64,000 nucleotides of DNA from Neorhizobium galegae bv. officinalis (GCA_000985875.1 CCRI01000011.1:62001-126000); one strand, 5' to 3'; shown: positions 16,710 to 29,047, counted from the stretch's first letter. Numbers and translations: made by a program. The notes: a model not told the origin generated them from the sequence alone.

Positions 16710-18644
<1,935 letters not shown>

Positions 18645-18663
18645 TCCTTCGACGACTGAATCC

Positions 18664-18700
18664 AAAAGCCGCCGTGGAGCAATCCACGGCGGCTTTTGCT
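18664..18700 (+). terminator. Intrinsic terminator after ftsH
   Basis: A perfect 15-bp stem (AAAAGCCGCCGTGGA with TCCACGGCGGCTTTT) closes on a GCAA tetraloop, 19 bp past the ftsH stop. The symmetric A and T ends make it able to work in both directions. Confidence 0.93.
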
Positions 18701-18874
18701 TGGAAGCTTTTGTTATGAGTAACGGGATATAATCGATTTTGATGCTAATTTATGTGCTTGTGCCGTCAAACTATGGCATGAGCTAAGCTTCAGGCCGGTT
18801 TTACCGTCTAACATGCTGCAGGTTCGATCCCTGCAAGGACCGCGACGTTCAGGCGCGATGACGAAGGAGCTTAT

Positions 18875-20227
<1,353 letters not shown>

Positions 20228-20245
20228 AGGCGCAATCCCAATGAA

Positions 20246-20285
20246 AAAGGCCACCCGCGGTTTTCGCGGGTGGCCTTTATTTTTG
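20246..20285 (+). terminator. Intrinsic terminator after glmM
   Basis: A 14-bp stem (AAAGGCCACCCGCG with CGCGGGTGGCCTTT, loop GTTTT) is followed by ATTTTT, 19 bp past the glmM stop. The convergent chemoreceptor gene ends at 20327, so this hairpin may serve both. Confidence 0.93.
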
Positions 20286-20326
20286 CGCGGAATTCCGAAT
20301 GGCGGAAATCCTCGTTCTTGCCGCCT

Positions 20327-22294
20327 CTAGAACTCTTCCCAATCCTGCTTCGCGGCAGCGGCATTGCCCTGGAATGACTGCGTGACTTTCGCCACCATTC
20401 TGCGGGCCGGCGACTCCGCCGGGCGGCTGATGGAGGATGCCGGCGCGGGCGAGACCCGGCGCGACGGGGTTCCGGCCACGGCTGCGCCGCCGATATGGAA
20501 TTGCGACAGAAGCTGGAAGAGGTCTTCGGCTTCCCGGGCGAGGTTGTGGGCCGCCGCGGTTGACTCCTCGACCATGGCCGCGTTCTGCTGCGTTCCCTGA
20601 TCCATCGTGTTGACCGAGGTGTTGATTTCCTTCAGGCCGGTGGCCTGTTCCTTCGAGGCCTCGACGATGGCCTCGACATTGCCGTTGACCTGCTGGACCT
20701 GGACGACGATCTCCTGCAGGGCCTTGCCGGTTTCCCCGACCAACGCCACACCGCTCTTCACGTGGTCGTTGGAGGTGTGGATCAGCTCCTTGATCTCTTT
20801 TGCCGCCTTGGCGGAACGCTGGGCGAGTTCGCGCACTTCCTGCGCTACCACCGCGAAGCCCTTGCCGGCCTCGCCGGCACGAGCCGCCTCGACGCCGGCG
20901 TTGAGGGCCAGCAGGTTGGTCTGGAAAGCGATTTCGTCGATGACGCCGATGATGTTGCCGATCTCGACGGCCGACGAATCGATCTTGCCCATCGCCTCGA
21001 CGGCGTCCCGGACGACCCGGCCGGAGCGCTCGGCATTGTCCTTGGTCATGCGCACCAGGTTACCGGCCTCCTGAGCGCGGTGGCTCGAGTCTGAAACCGT
21101 CGTGGTGATCTCTTCCAGTGCCGCCGCGGTCTCCTCGACCGAAGCCGCCTGCTGTTCGGTGCGCTTGGCGAGGTCGTCGGAGGCGGAGCGGATTTCCTGG
21201 GCACCGGCGGCTATCGCACTCGCATTCGCGGCAACCTTCTGCATCGCTTCGCGGAGTTTCGCCACGGCCGCGTTGTAGTCGGCCCGCAACTGGTCGAGCG
21301 AGGGTGTGAACGGGGTGTTGATCTCCCGGGTCAGGTCGCCGTTTGCCAGGGCCTGCAGAGCGTCGGCGAGCTGGCGGACCGCCTGGCTCGTCTGTTCTGC
21401 GAGCGCGCTGCGCTCGGCCGCTTCCTGTTCCAGCCTGTGGCGTTCTCCAACGGTCCGCTTGGCCTCGGCATCCGCTTCACGCTCCGCCTTGACGGAGATG
21501 GCTTCCCGGAGAGCGGCCACGGCGCGAGCAAGCATGCCGATCTCGTCGCCGCGCGCCTCGATCGTCCGGTCGCCTTCAAGGTTGCCCGCAGCCATGGCTT
21601 TCAGCGATTGCTGCAGCTTGGAGAGCGGTCCGATGATCGAGCGGGCCGTCACGAAGGCCGCTATGATCGAAAGCACCGCGGCTATGCCGAGGGCGGCCAG
21701 CGCAAGGTTTCTAAAGCCACTCGCCGCATTGCGGACATCGCCGCCGATCGATTTGTTGAGCGCTTCCTGATAGTCGATGAATTTGTTGATCGCGCCAAGC
21801 CAGGAGACGAAGAGCGGGCGGGCCTGTTCCAGCAGGATCTTGCGGGCCGCCTCGCCATCGCCTTTTTGCTGCAGCGAGATGATCTGGGCGACCAGGGGAT
21901 TGGTCTTCGACTGGATGTCGGCGATCTCGGTCAATATCGTCTTTTCGCGATCCGTTGCACCGGAAGGGGCGCCGACCATTTCCGCCATGCGTTTTTCGTT
22001 TTCCGCATAGGATGCCGCGAGCTTGGCGATAAGCGCTTCCGCTTCCTTGCGCTCGGCCTCGGACGTCACGAGCGTCACGTCGCGGATTGCGATCGCCCGG
22101 TCGTGCACGCTGCCGCGATAGTTGATGGCATACCGTTGCTTGACGCTGTTGACGTCGTTGACGGTTGCCAGGTTGTCGTCGATCATCTTGACTTCACCGG
22201 TAGAGTAAAAAGTCAGGCCGATCATCAGGAGAAGCAGAAAGCCGAACCCGATAGCCAGTCGGAATGCTATGCCGAATGTTCTGAACTTGTTCAC
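20327..22294 (-). CDS. Methyl-accepting chemotaxis protein with C-terminal DWEEF pentapeptide
   Basis: This 655-residue chemoreceptor has TM1 at about residues 9-30 and a four-helix-bundle-type periplasmic domain (DVNSVKQRYAINYRGSVHDR, about 45-185). TM2 lies near 190-215, followed by HAMP segments, the cytoplasmic coiled coil with the hairpin tip IIGVIDEIAFQTNLLALNA, and a flexible tail ending DWEEF. That pentapeptide is the expected CheR/CheB tether in rhizobial receptors. The GTG at 22294 is chosen because GGAGGAAGG lies at the right distance upstream. The ligand is unknown. The gene is not next to other che genes. Confidence 0.93.
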   Translation of the reverse strand: MNKFRTFGIAFRLAIGFGFLLLLMIGLTFYSTGEVKMIDDNLATVNDVNSVKQRYAINYRGSVHDRAIAIRDVTLVTSEAERKEAEALIAKLAASYAENEKRMAEMVGAPSGATDREKTILTEIADIQSKTNPLVAQIISLQQKGDGEAARKILLEQARPLFVSWLGAINKFIDYQEALNKSIGGDVRNAASGFRNLALAALGIAAVLSIIAAFVTARSIIGPLSKLQQSLKAMAAGNLEGDRTIEARGDEIGMLARAVAALREAISVKAEREADAEAKRTVGERHRLEQEAAERSALAEQTSQAVRQLADALQALANGDLTREINTPFTPSLDQLRADYNAAVAKLREAMQKVAANASAIAAGAQEIRSASDDLAKRTEQQAASVEETAAALEEITTTVSDSSHRAQEAGNLVRMTKDNAERSGRVVRDAVEAMGKIDSSAVEIGNIIGVIDEIAFQTNLLALNAGVEAARAGEAGKGFAVVAQEVRELAQRSAKAAKEIKELIHTSNDHVKSGVALVGETGKALQEIVVQVQQVNGNVEAIVEASKEQATGLKEINTSVNTMDQGTQQNAAMVEESTAAAHNLAREAEDLFQLLSQFHIGGAAVAGTPSRRVSPAPASSISRPAESPARRMVAKVTQSFQGNAAAAKQDWEEF

Positions 22295-22879
22295 AGACAG
22301 TTCCTTCCTCCGCGGCGCCTCGCGCCGCGGTTCCACATGGTCAAATTTTTCCGGAAGGGCATGATGGCAATCTCACCGCCGTGATTTGACGACGGGATTG
22401 CTTCGTTGGTGGACGAGATATTGCCGGATTGACCTGTGTCAGCCCAAACCTCGAGCTTAAGAACCCACTCTGCTCGAGTCGTACTTCCCCATTATTCGGC
22501 TCTACCGATTCCCCGATATTTCCCCAGCTCGGATAGGCTAAATATAGCCCTCTATAGTTTACAAAGCATTAATTGTTTATTTAAGCTTAAATTACATTTT
22601 TCTACTGAAGTAACGCGGTCAGTATTTTGCGGAGGCCGTGGCTGCCGCTACCCGGTGCAGCAGGCGGATGACGGGGCGGCCCACTTTGAGACGGGGTGGC
22701 TTCCGCAAGTCTTGGATCATGCCTTTACTTGTAGAAATCCCCGCTGTTTTAGGAAAACGTGCGGTAAACAAGCATGGTTAAGCGAGACTTAACCTTTGTC
22801 GATCATCATCCACAGCGGATCAACCCGTTGGCTGCCCGCTTTGCACGCCATACGCGATACGAGCTTTGGAGATGAACCC
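22295..22879. other. 585-bp divergent intergenic region, AT-rich, upstream of chemoreceptor and outer membrane protein
   Basis: This is the longest gene-free stretch in the window. It is clearly AT-richer than its surroundings, especially 22520-22620. A 118-codon open frame at 22436-22792 has no ribosome site and an atypical composition, so I do not call it. The only recognisable element is the CtrA-like site at 22778-22793. Confidence 0.6.
22778..22793 (+). promoter_or_regulatory. Candidate CtrA-binding site (TTAA-N7-TTAAC)
   Basis: TTAA GCGAGAC TTAAC fits the alphaproteobacterial CtrA consensus exactly and lies 86 bp before the ATG of the outer membrane protein gene. The same bases form a 7-bp inverted repeat (GGTTAAG / CTTAACC, 22776-22794). 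Binding is inferred from the consensus only. Confidence 0.5.
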
Positions 22880-23716
22880 ATGAGAAAGTTGCTGGCCAGC
22901 GCTTTTGCGCTGACACTGACGGTGAGTGCCGCCAATTCCGCCGATCTTTACCAGCCGCAGCCGGAGCCTTATCAGGATGCGCCCGAAGTAACCGTTCAGG
23001 AGGCGACCGGCTGGTACCTTCGCGGTGACGTCGGCTATTCCTTCAAGAAGTCGCGCGGTACCGAATTCTACCAGGGTACCGGTACGCCCGGCGTGGCGAT
23101 CGCCGAATTCGGTCGTTCCGATCTGCGTGATGCCTTCACGCTTGGGGGCGGTATCGGTTACCAGATCAACAGCTACCTGCGCACCGACGTCACCCTCGAC
23201 TACATGTTCAACAGCAAGTTCCGCGGCTCGACCTCCGGCAGTTGCGGTGTAGCCGCCGCGTGTACCTCGACCGACCTGGCCTCGATGCACGCCTATTCGC
23301 TTATGGCCAACGCCTATGTCGATCTCGGCACCTATGGCTACTTCACCCCTTATGTCGGTGGCGGTATCGGCGGCACCTACGTCAAGTGGTCGAACCTGCG
23401 CAACACCTCCTGCGCCGACAGCGGCGCCGGTTGCGACCCGGAAGTCACGCATGGCGGCGAAAAGAGCTGGCGCTTTACCTATGCGCTCATGGCCGGCGCG
23501 TCGATCGACGTCACCTGCAACGTCAAGGCCGATGTCGGCTACCGCTTCCGCCATGTCACGGGCGGCGACATGTTCGGCTTCGCCTCGGGCGGCGGCCCGG
23601 GCAAGGACAAGGGTTTCTATTCGCATGAAGCCCGCGTCGGCGCCCGCTACATCTTCGGCGGCTGCGACACGCCGCCGGCCTACGAGCCCCCGCCGCAGCA
23701 GATCGTCTACAAGTAA
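22880..23716 (+). CDS. RopB/Omp31-like outer membrane beta-barrel protein
   Basis: This 278-residue protein has a signal peptide ending SAANSA and begins its mature part ADLYQPQPEPYQ. It continues with WYLRGDVGYSFKK, GGGIGYQINSYLRTDVTLDY, FTPYVGGGIGG, ASIDVTCNVKADVGYRFRHV and HEARVGARYIFGG, the alternating strands of a small outer membrane barrel. The C-terminal Pro-rich tail (YEPPPQQIVYK) resembles rhizobial RopB/Omp25-type proteins. Four Cys residues in extracellular loops may pair. A UUCG-loop terminator follows. Confidence 0.85.
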   Translation: MRKLLASAFALTLTVSAANSADLYQPQPEPYQDAPEVTVQEATGWYLRGDVGYSFKKSRGTEFYQGTGTPGVAIAEFGRSDLRDAFTLGGGIGYQINSYLRTDVTLDYMFNSKFRGSTSGSCGVAAACTSTDLASMHAYSLMANAYVDLGTYGYFTPYVGGGIGGTYVKWSNLRNTSCADSGAGCDPEVTHGGEKSWRFTYALMAGASIDVTCNVKADVGYRFRHVTGGDMFGFASGGGPGKDKGFYSHEARVGARYIFGGCDTPPAYEPPPQQIVYK

Positions 23717-23737
23717 TATCACCTCGTCTCCAAGCGA

Positions 23738-23762
23738 AAGCTGCCTTCGGGCGGCTTTTTGC
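23738..23762 (+). terminator. Intrinsic terminator after the outer membrane protein gene
   Basis: AAGCTGCC pairs with GGCGGCTT (one T:G pair) around a TTCG tetraloop and runs into TTTTTGCG, 22 bp past the stop codon. Confidence 0.88.
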
Positions 23763-23856
23763 GTTTGCGGCGACAGGCTGCGGCAAAAATTTGTCCGGGG
23801 GCGACATTACCCGCTTGACTGTGAAGGCGCTCAGGCATAACCACAGCGGCGGGACA

Positions 23857-23898
23857 CCCTTCCCCAACGAAGGGCCATCTATCTGGAAGGATAGCCAT
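23857..23898 (+). ncRNA. serC-type leader RNA motif overlapping the serC ribosome site
   Basis: Two consecutive hairpins immediately precede the serC ATG. The first is CCCTTC-(6 nt)-GAAGGG at 23857-23874. The second is CTATC-TGGAAG-GATAG at 23879-23894, whose loop contains the GGAAGGA ribosome-binding sequence. This architecture and position match the serC RNA motif described in alphaproteobacteria upstream of serC-serA. Its ligand or mechanism is not known to me. The assignment is from memory of the motif's layout, not a covariance search. Confidence 0.72.
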
Positions 23899-25077
23899 AT
23901 GGCAAACGCCGCAAAACCGGACCTGCGTCCGAACAACACCCATTTTTCTTCTGGCCCTTGCTCGAAGCGCCCCGGTTGGTCGCTCGAAGCGCTCTCCGAT
24001 GCCCCGCTCGGTCGTTCGCACCGCGCCAAGGTCGGCAAGGCGAAGCTCAAGCAGGCCATCGACCTCACCCGTGAAATTCTGAACGTGCCGGCGGACTACC
24101 GCATCGGCATCGTGCCGGCTTCCGATACCGGCGCCGTCGAAATGGCGCTCTGGTCGCTGCTCGGCGAGCGCGGCGTCGACATGCTGTCCTGGGAAAGCTT
24201 CGGTGCCGGCTGGGTCACCGACGTCGTCAAGCAGCTGAAGCTCAAGGACGTCCGCAAGATCGAAGCCGGCTACGGCCTGCTTCCGGACCTTTCCACGGTC
24301 GATTTCGACCGCGACGTGGTCTTCACCTGGAACGGCACCACCTCGGGCGTCCGCGTTCCGAACGCCGACTTCATTCCGGCCGACCGCAAGGGTCTGACCA
24401 TCTGCGACGCCACCTCGGCGGCTTTCGCGCAGGACATGGACTTTGCCAAGCTCGACGTCGTTACCTTCTCCTGGCAGAAGGTTCTGGGCGGCGAGGGCGG
24501 CCACGGCATGCTGATCCTCAGCCCCCGTGCTGTCGAGCGCCTGCAGACCTACGTTCCGGCCTGGCCGCTGCCAAAGATCTTCCGCCTCACCTCCGGCGGC
24601 AAGCTGATCGAAGGCATCTTCGTCGGCGAGACGATCAACACGCCGTCGATGCTCTGCGTCGAGGACTATATCGATGCGCTCGTCTGGGCAAAGTCGGTCG
24701 GCAGCCTTGAAGGCCTGATCGCCCGCGCCGATGCCAATGCCAAGGTCATCCACGATTTCGTGGCCGCCAACGCCTGGATCGACAATCTCGCCGTCGACCC
24801 GGCAACGCGCTCCAACACCTCCGTCTGCCTGAAGATCGCCGACGCGGATGTCGCCGCTCTCGACGCGGACGCGCAGGAAGCCTTTGCCAAGGGCATGGTG
24901 TCGATCCTCGAAAAGGAAGGCGTCGCGCTCGACATCGGTGCTTATCGCGATGCGCCGTCCGGCCTTCGCATCTGGGCTGGTGCCACGATCGACGCGGCCG
25001 ACATGAAGGCTCTGATGCCCTGGCTGACCTATGCTTTCGAAACGCAGAAGGCTGCGCTTTCCAAGGCCGCCGCTTAA
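23899..25077 (+). CDS. serC: Phosphoserine aminotransferase SerC
   Basis: This 392-residue PLP-dependent class V aminotransferase converts 3-phosphohydroxypyruvate to phosphoserine, the second step of serine synthesis. The family N-terminus is RPNNTHFSSGPCSKRPGW. The PLP lysine is in TFSWQKVLGGEGGHG, and TSVCLKI precedes the C-terminal domain. ATG 23899 follows the leader RNA; an earlier in-frame start would read through it. It belongs to the archaeal-like, longer rhizobial SerC group. serA follows 81 bp downstream, giving a two-gene serine operon. Confidence 0.95.
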   Translation: MANAAKPDLRPNNTHFSSGPCSKRPGWSLEALSDAPLGRSHRAKVGKAKLKQAIDLTREILNVPADYRIGIVPASDTGAVEMALWSLLGERGVDMLSWESFGAGWVTDVVKQLKLKDVRKIEAGYGLLPDLSTVDFDRDVVFTWNGTTSGVRVPNADFIPADRKGLTICDATSAAFAQDMDFAKLDVVTFSWQKVLGGEGGHGMLILSPRAVERLQTYVPAWPLPKIFRLTSGGKLIEGIFVGETINTPSMLCVEDYIDALVWAKSVGSLEGLIARADANAKVIHDFVAANAWIDNLAVDPATRSNTSVCLKIADADVAALDADAQEAFAKGMVSILEKEGVALDIGAYRDAPSGLRIWAGATIDAADMKALMPWLTYAFETQKAALSKAAA

Positions 25078-25158
25078 AGCAAGTCGCGTATCGGCTCCGC
25101 TGACGAAGCGGAGCCCATTTCCTCATTCACGACAGAAACTTTTTCAGGAGGCCCACTG

Positions 25159-26754
25159 ATGGCACCTCGCGTTCTCGTATCCGACGAATTGTCGGAAACC
25201 GCCGTCCAAATCTTTCGCGATCGCGGCGTCGAAGTCGATTTCCAGCCGAAGCTCGGCAAGGACAAGGAAAAGCTTGCCGAAATCATCGGCAACTATGACG
25301 GTCTTGCGATCCGGTCCGCCACCAAGGCGACCGAAAAGCTGATCGCCGCCGCGACCAATCTCAAGGTCATCGGCCGCGCCGGTATCGGCGTCGACAATGT
25401 CGATATCCCGGCCGCTTCGCGCCGCGGCATCATCGTCATGAACACGCCGTTCGGCAACTCGATCACCACGGCCGAACACGCCATCGCCCTGATGTTCGCC
25501 GTCGCCCGCCAGCTTCCGGCAGCTGACGCCTCGACCCAGGCCGGCAAGTGGGAAAAGTCGCGCTTCATGGGCGTCGAGATCACCGGCAAGATCCTCGGGG
25601 TCATCGGCGCCGGCAACATCGGCGGCATCGTCTGCAAGAAGGCGATCGGCATCGGCATGCATGTTCTCGCGTATGACCCCTTCCTCTCGGCCGAACGCGC
25701 CGAGGAAATGGGCGTCACCAAGGTCGAGCTCGACGAATTGCTGGCCCAGGCCGACTTCATCACCCTGCACGTGCCGATGACCGACAAGACCCGCGGCATC
25801 CTCGGCAAGGAAGCGCTCGCCAAGACCAAGCCCGGCGTTCGGATCATCAACTGCGCCCGCGGCGGCCTCGTCGATGAGGCAGCACTCGCCGAAGCCATCA
25901 AGTCCGGCCATGTCGCCGGCGCCGGCTTCGACGTGTTCGAAGTCGAGCCCGCCACGGCAAGCCCGCTCTTCGGCCTCGAAAACGTCGTCTGCACGCCGCA
26001 TCTCGGCGCCTCGACCACGGAAGCGCAGGAAAACGTCGCACTTCAGGTCGCCGAGCAGATGTCGGACTACCTGATCAAGGGTGCGGTCTCGAACGCCATC
26101 AACATGCCGTCGATCACGGCGGAAGAAGCGCCGCGCCTGAAGCCGTTCATCCGGCTCGCCGACGTGCTCGGCGCCTTCGTCGGCCAGGTCACCGAAGATG
26201 CGATCAAGGAAATCGAGATTCTCTATGACGGCTCGACCGCCGGCATGAACACCAAGGCGCTGACGAGCGCGCTGCTCGCCGGCCTCATCCGCAGCCAGGT
26301 CTCCGACGTCAACATGGTTTCGGCGCCGATCATGATCAAGGAAAAGGGCATCATCCTGTCTGAAGCCAAGCGCGACAAGTCGGGCGTCTTCGACGGCTAT
26401 ATCAAGCTGACGGTCACCACCGACACGAGGACCCGCTCGGTTGCCGGCACGGTCTTCTCGGACGGCAAGCCGCGCTTCATCCAGATCAAGGGCATCAACC
26501 TCGATGCGGATGTCGGCACCAACATGGTCTATATCGCCAATACAGACGTTCCCGGCATGATCGGCTTCATCGGCACGACGCTCGGCAATGCCGGCGTCAA
26601 CATCGCCAACTTCCATCTCGGCCGCGACCAGGAAGGCGGCGACGCGATCGCTCTCCTTTATGTCGACGGTCCGGTTCCGGCCGAGGTTCTGGCGAAACTG
26701 ACCGCCAACCCGGCGATCCGCCAGGCCAAGCCGCTGGCGTTCAACGTCGAGTAA
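25159..26754 (+). CDS. serA: D-3-phosphoglycerate dehydrogenase SerA
   Basis: This 531-residue enzyme oxidises 3-phosphoglycerate to 3-phosphohydroxypyruvate with NAD. It has the catalytic D-isomer dehydrogenase domain (IGRAGIGVDNVDIPAAS) and the Rossmann loop GVIGAGNIGG near 150-160. INCARGGLVDEAAL contains the substrate Arg, and FDVFEVEP and the catalytic His in CTPHLGAST follow. An intervening domain and a C-terminal ACT domain (ANTDVPGMIGFIGTTLGNAG) make it the long form with likely serine feedback. A strong terminator follows. Confidence 0.97.
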   Translation: MAPRVLVSDELSETAVQIFRDRGVEVDFQPKLGKDKEKLAEIIGNYDGLAIRSATKATEKLIAAATNLKVIGRAGIGVDNVDIPAASRRGIIVMNTPFGNSITTAEHAIALMFAVARQLPAADASTQAGKWEKSRFMGVEITGKILGVIGAGNIGGIVCKKAIGIGMHVLAYDPFLSAERAEEMGVTKVELDELLAQADFITLHVPMTDKTRGILGKEALAKTKPGVRIINCARGGLVDEAALAEAIKSGHVAGAGFDVFEVEPATASPLFGLENVVCTPHLGASTTEAQENVALQVAEQMSDYLIKGAVSNAINMPSITAEEAPRLKPFIRLADVLGAFVGQVTEDAIKEIEILYDGSTAGMNTKALTSALLAGLIRSQVSDVNMVSAPIMIKEKGIILSEAKRDKSGVFDGYIKLTVTTDTRTRSVAGTVFSDGKPRFIQIKGINLDADVGTNMVYIANTDVPGMIGFIGTTLGNAGVNIANFHLGRDQEGGDAIALLYVDGPVPAEVLAKLTANPAIRQAKPLAFNVE

Positions 26755-26808
26755 CAATCACCGAAGCTGCTCACGCCTGTCGTGGTGGCGAGTGTTTTCC
26801 GAACAGGG

Positions 26809-26850
26809 CGAAGGCCTCCGGCGAAAACCGCCGGAGGCCTTCGTCATTTT
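26809..26850. terminator. Bidirectional terminator between serA and the AlaRS-like gene
   Basis: A 15-bp perfect stem (CGAAGGCCTCCGGCG with CGCCGGAGGCCTTCG, 5-nt loop) is followed by TCATTTT. It lies between the serA stop and the end of the convergent gene at 26849. Confidence 0.9.
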
Positions 26851-27802
26851 ATCCGTCCGACATGTCCTGCATGTCGGAAAGCTCGATGCCATGCGTATCG
26901 AACCACCATTCGGGGCCCATGCCGGGATGCCTTTCCCGCAGGCGCAGGTATTTTGCCCGAAGCCGTTCCTGGCGCTGGACCTCCCCGATGAAGAAAGGAT
27001 GGTCGAGCGCGCCGCCCATCCGATGCAGGCGGCGGAGCAGTTTGCGCAGGACGTAACCCTGCTCCTTGTTGCCCGGAGGGTAGCCGCTTTCGATGATCTT
27101 CATGATCGCGCTGCTTAGCGTTTCGAGCACACGTTCCGGCGGCGTGCCGTTGATGAGCATGTCGAGACGGTCGGCGCCGAAGCCGACATCGATGCAGGTT
27201 CCCAGCGGATTGACGATGTTTCCGATCTCCACCCCGTCCTTGTAGAACTCGGTACTGTATCCGGTGATGCTGCCGTCGCTCCAGGTGCATTCCGGATCCG
27301 GGACGATCGGAAAACGTCCGCGGTAAAGCGGCGTCCATTCGGTGAGGCGGTCCGGATGAATGGTGACATGATCCGGCGTGAGACCGAGCGTTCGCAAGAA
27401 CTCAAGCCAGAAATCGATGGCACCGCCAACGCTCATCTCCCGGAAGGAGAAGAGGCCGAGCATGGTGAAGTGAAGGAAGTGGGTTCCGTCTCCGATTTCG
27501 TCCAGGTCGCCCAGACGCAGGCATGCCTGGCTGTTTGCGACGGTTCCTCTATGGGAGGGATCGGAGAAGAGGGGTTTGTACTGCTGCATGCCAGCGCTGC
27601 AGAAGAGCGTGGTGGCGTCATGCGGCCTTACGGATTGAATGCGTGTGAAGTCGATGCCCTTTGAAAGGCAGAAGTCTTGATAGTTCTGGATCAGGCGTCC
27701 CGCGGTGACATAGGCAACCTCCTTTGCGTTTGTGTGCCTCGCAAGAAGGTAGTGGCATTCTGCACGCGGCGCAATCCGGTCTGCGGGATCGTCTTTTGGC
27801 AC
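26849..27802 (-). CDS. Stand-alone alanyl-tRNA synthetase-like (class II core only) protein
   Basis: This 317-residue protein matches the N-terminal catalytic part of AlaRS. FCSAGMQQYKPLF corresponds to motif 1 (FTNAGMNQFKDVF in E. coli), FTMLGLFSF to motif 2, CIDVGFGADRL to motif 3, and QGYVLRKLLRRLHRMGG to the start of the tRNA-recognition domain. Editing and C-Ala domains are absent, as is the GDTGPCGPC stretch of true AlaRS. It is therefore unlikely to be the housekeeping enzyme. The GTG start at 27802 is weakly supported. It is convergent with serA. Possible roles are amino acid activation for a small molecule or tRNA-dependent modification, both inference. Confidence 0.8.
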   Translation of the reverse strand: MPKDDPADRIAPRAECHYLLARHTNAKEVAYVTAGRLIQNYQDFCLSKGIDFTRIQSVRPHDATTLFCSAGMQQYKPLFSDPSHRGTVANSQACLRLGDLDEIGDGTHFLHFTMLGLFSFREMSVGGAIDFWLEFLRTLGLTPDHVTIHPDRLTEWTPLYRGRFPIVPDPECTWSDGSITGYSTEFYKDGVEIGNIVNPLGTCIDVGFGADRLDMLINGTPPERVLETLSSAIMKIIESGYPPGNKEQGYVLRKLLRRLHRMGGALDHPFFIGEVQRQERLRAKYLRLRERHPGMGPEWWFDTHGIELSDMQDMSDG

Positions 27803-27997
27803 AGAGATGCCGCGCCCGATGTCGCAGGCTGATATCGGGATAATCTACTTTTGATTGTATTTTTGGCGCTTGGCTCCCGTTTCAAACTCCGTTATCTACT
27901 TCGACGGGAAAAATGGAGGATGGGCCTAAAATTCGGACGGCCGCCTCTCTATATAGTCAGGGAATACCGCGCTTGAGCGGTTTATGAGGAGAAAACG

Positions 27998-29047
27998 ATG
28001 TTATCCAACCTTCGGCGTTTCAAGAACCTGTTCGCGATCCTGGCGATCGGAATGGCGGTTTCCTTGACCGCCGTGGATATGGCTGAGGCGCGTCGCGCCA
28101 GCGGCGGCTTTGGCAGCCGCGGCACGCGCACGTATTCGGCCCCGGCGACCACCAATACCGCGCCCACGGCGCCGACCGGCATCAACCGGTCGATGACGCC
28201 CAATACGCAGCAGAACGCCACGACGCCGCAGAACGGCCTTGGCCAGCAGGCGGCGCAGCAGCCTCGCCGGGGTCTCTTCGGTGGCATGTTCGGCGGCCTG
28301 CTCGGCGGTCTCGCCCTTGGTGGCCTGATCGGCATGTTGATGGGCACCGGTTTCGGTGGCATGGCCGGCATGCTGGGCATGCTGCTGCAGATCGCGCTGA
28401 TCGGCGGTCTCGCGATGCTGGCTTTCCGTTGGTTCGCGCGCCGTCAGCAGACGGCTGGCGGCCCGGCAGGCGGGATGAATACCGGCTTTGGCCAGTCGCG
28501 CAACGCCTATGATGCGCCGAGCCAGAATACGTCGTCCTTCCAGATCCCGAAGATCGGCTCGCTGGGCGGCGGCGGTGCGCCAACCGGTTTCGGCGGCGGT
28601 TCCAATGCCGCTCCGCGCCAGGCCGGCCCCGAGACCGACGAGATCGGCATCACCAACCGCGACCTCGACCAGTTCGAGAAGCTGCTGACCAATGTCCAGT
28701 CTGCCTATGGCGACGAAGACTATGCCAAGCTCCGCAGCCTCACGACGCCGGAAGCGATGTCCTACCTGGCCGAAGAACTCGGCGAGAACGCCACCAATGG
28801 CGTCAAAAACGAGGTGAAGGACGTCAAGCTGCTGCAGGGCGACCTGGCGGAAGCCTGGCGCGAAAACGGCCAGGACTACGCGACCGTGGCGATGCGCTAC
28901 TCCAGCGTCGATTACATGAAGGACCGCAATACCGGCGTAGTTGCCGAAGGCGATCCGAACGCGGTGACGGAAACCGTCGAAGTCTGGACCTTCGTGCGCA
29001 AGCCCGCCACGGACTGGAAGCTTTCTGCGATCCAGGCAGCCGCTTAA
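27998..29047 (+). CDS. Tim44-like domain membrane protein
   Basis: This 349-residue protein has an N-terminal signal or anchor (NLFAILAIGMAVSLTAVDMAEA) and a low-complexity Thr/Gln/Pro region. Gly/Met-rich membrane helices follow at about 100-145 (GGMFGGLLGGLALGGLIGM, then LLQIALIGGLAMLAFRWF). The C-terminal Tim44-like domain covers about residues 215-349 (ITNRDLDQFEKLLTNVQSAY, ending WTFVRKPATDWKLSAIQ). The family is related to mitochondrial Tim44 and MRPL45, and its bacterial role is unsettled. AGGAG lies before the start. A terminator is embedded just downstream, inside the convergent gene. Confidence 0.88.
   Translation: MLSNLRRFKNLFAILAIGMAVSLTAVDMAEARRASGGFGSRGTRTYSAPATTNTAPTAPTGINRSMTPNTQQNATTPQNGLGQQAAQQPRRGLFGGMFGGLLGGLALGGLIGMLMGTGFGGMAGMLGMLLQIALIGGLAMLAFRWFARRQQTAGGPAGGMNTGFGQSRNAYDAPSQNTSSFQIPKIGSLGGGGAPTGFGGGSNAAPRQAGPETDEIGITNRDLDQFEKLLTNVQSAYGDEDYAKLRSLTTPEAMSYLAEELGENATNGVKNEVKDVKLLQGDLAEAWRENGQDYATVAMRYSSVDYMKDRNTGVVAEGDPNAVTETVEVWTFVRKPATDWKLSAIQAAA

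Noticed and set aside
22436..22792. 118-codon frame in the large intergenic region
   Set aside because: No ribosome site, atypical residue composition, and it overlaps the regulatory DNA of the outer membrane protein gene.
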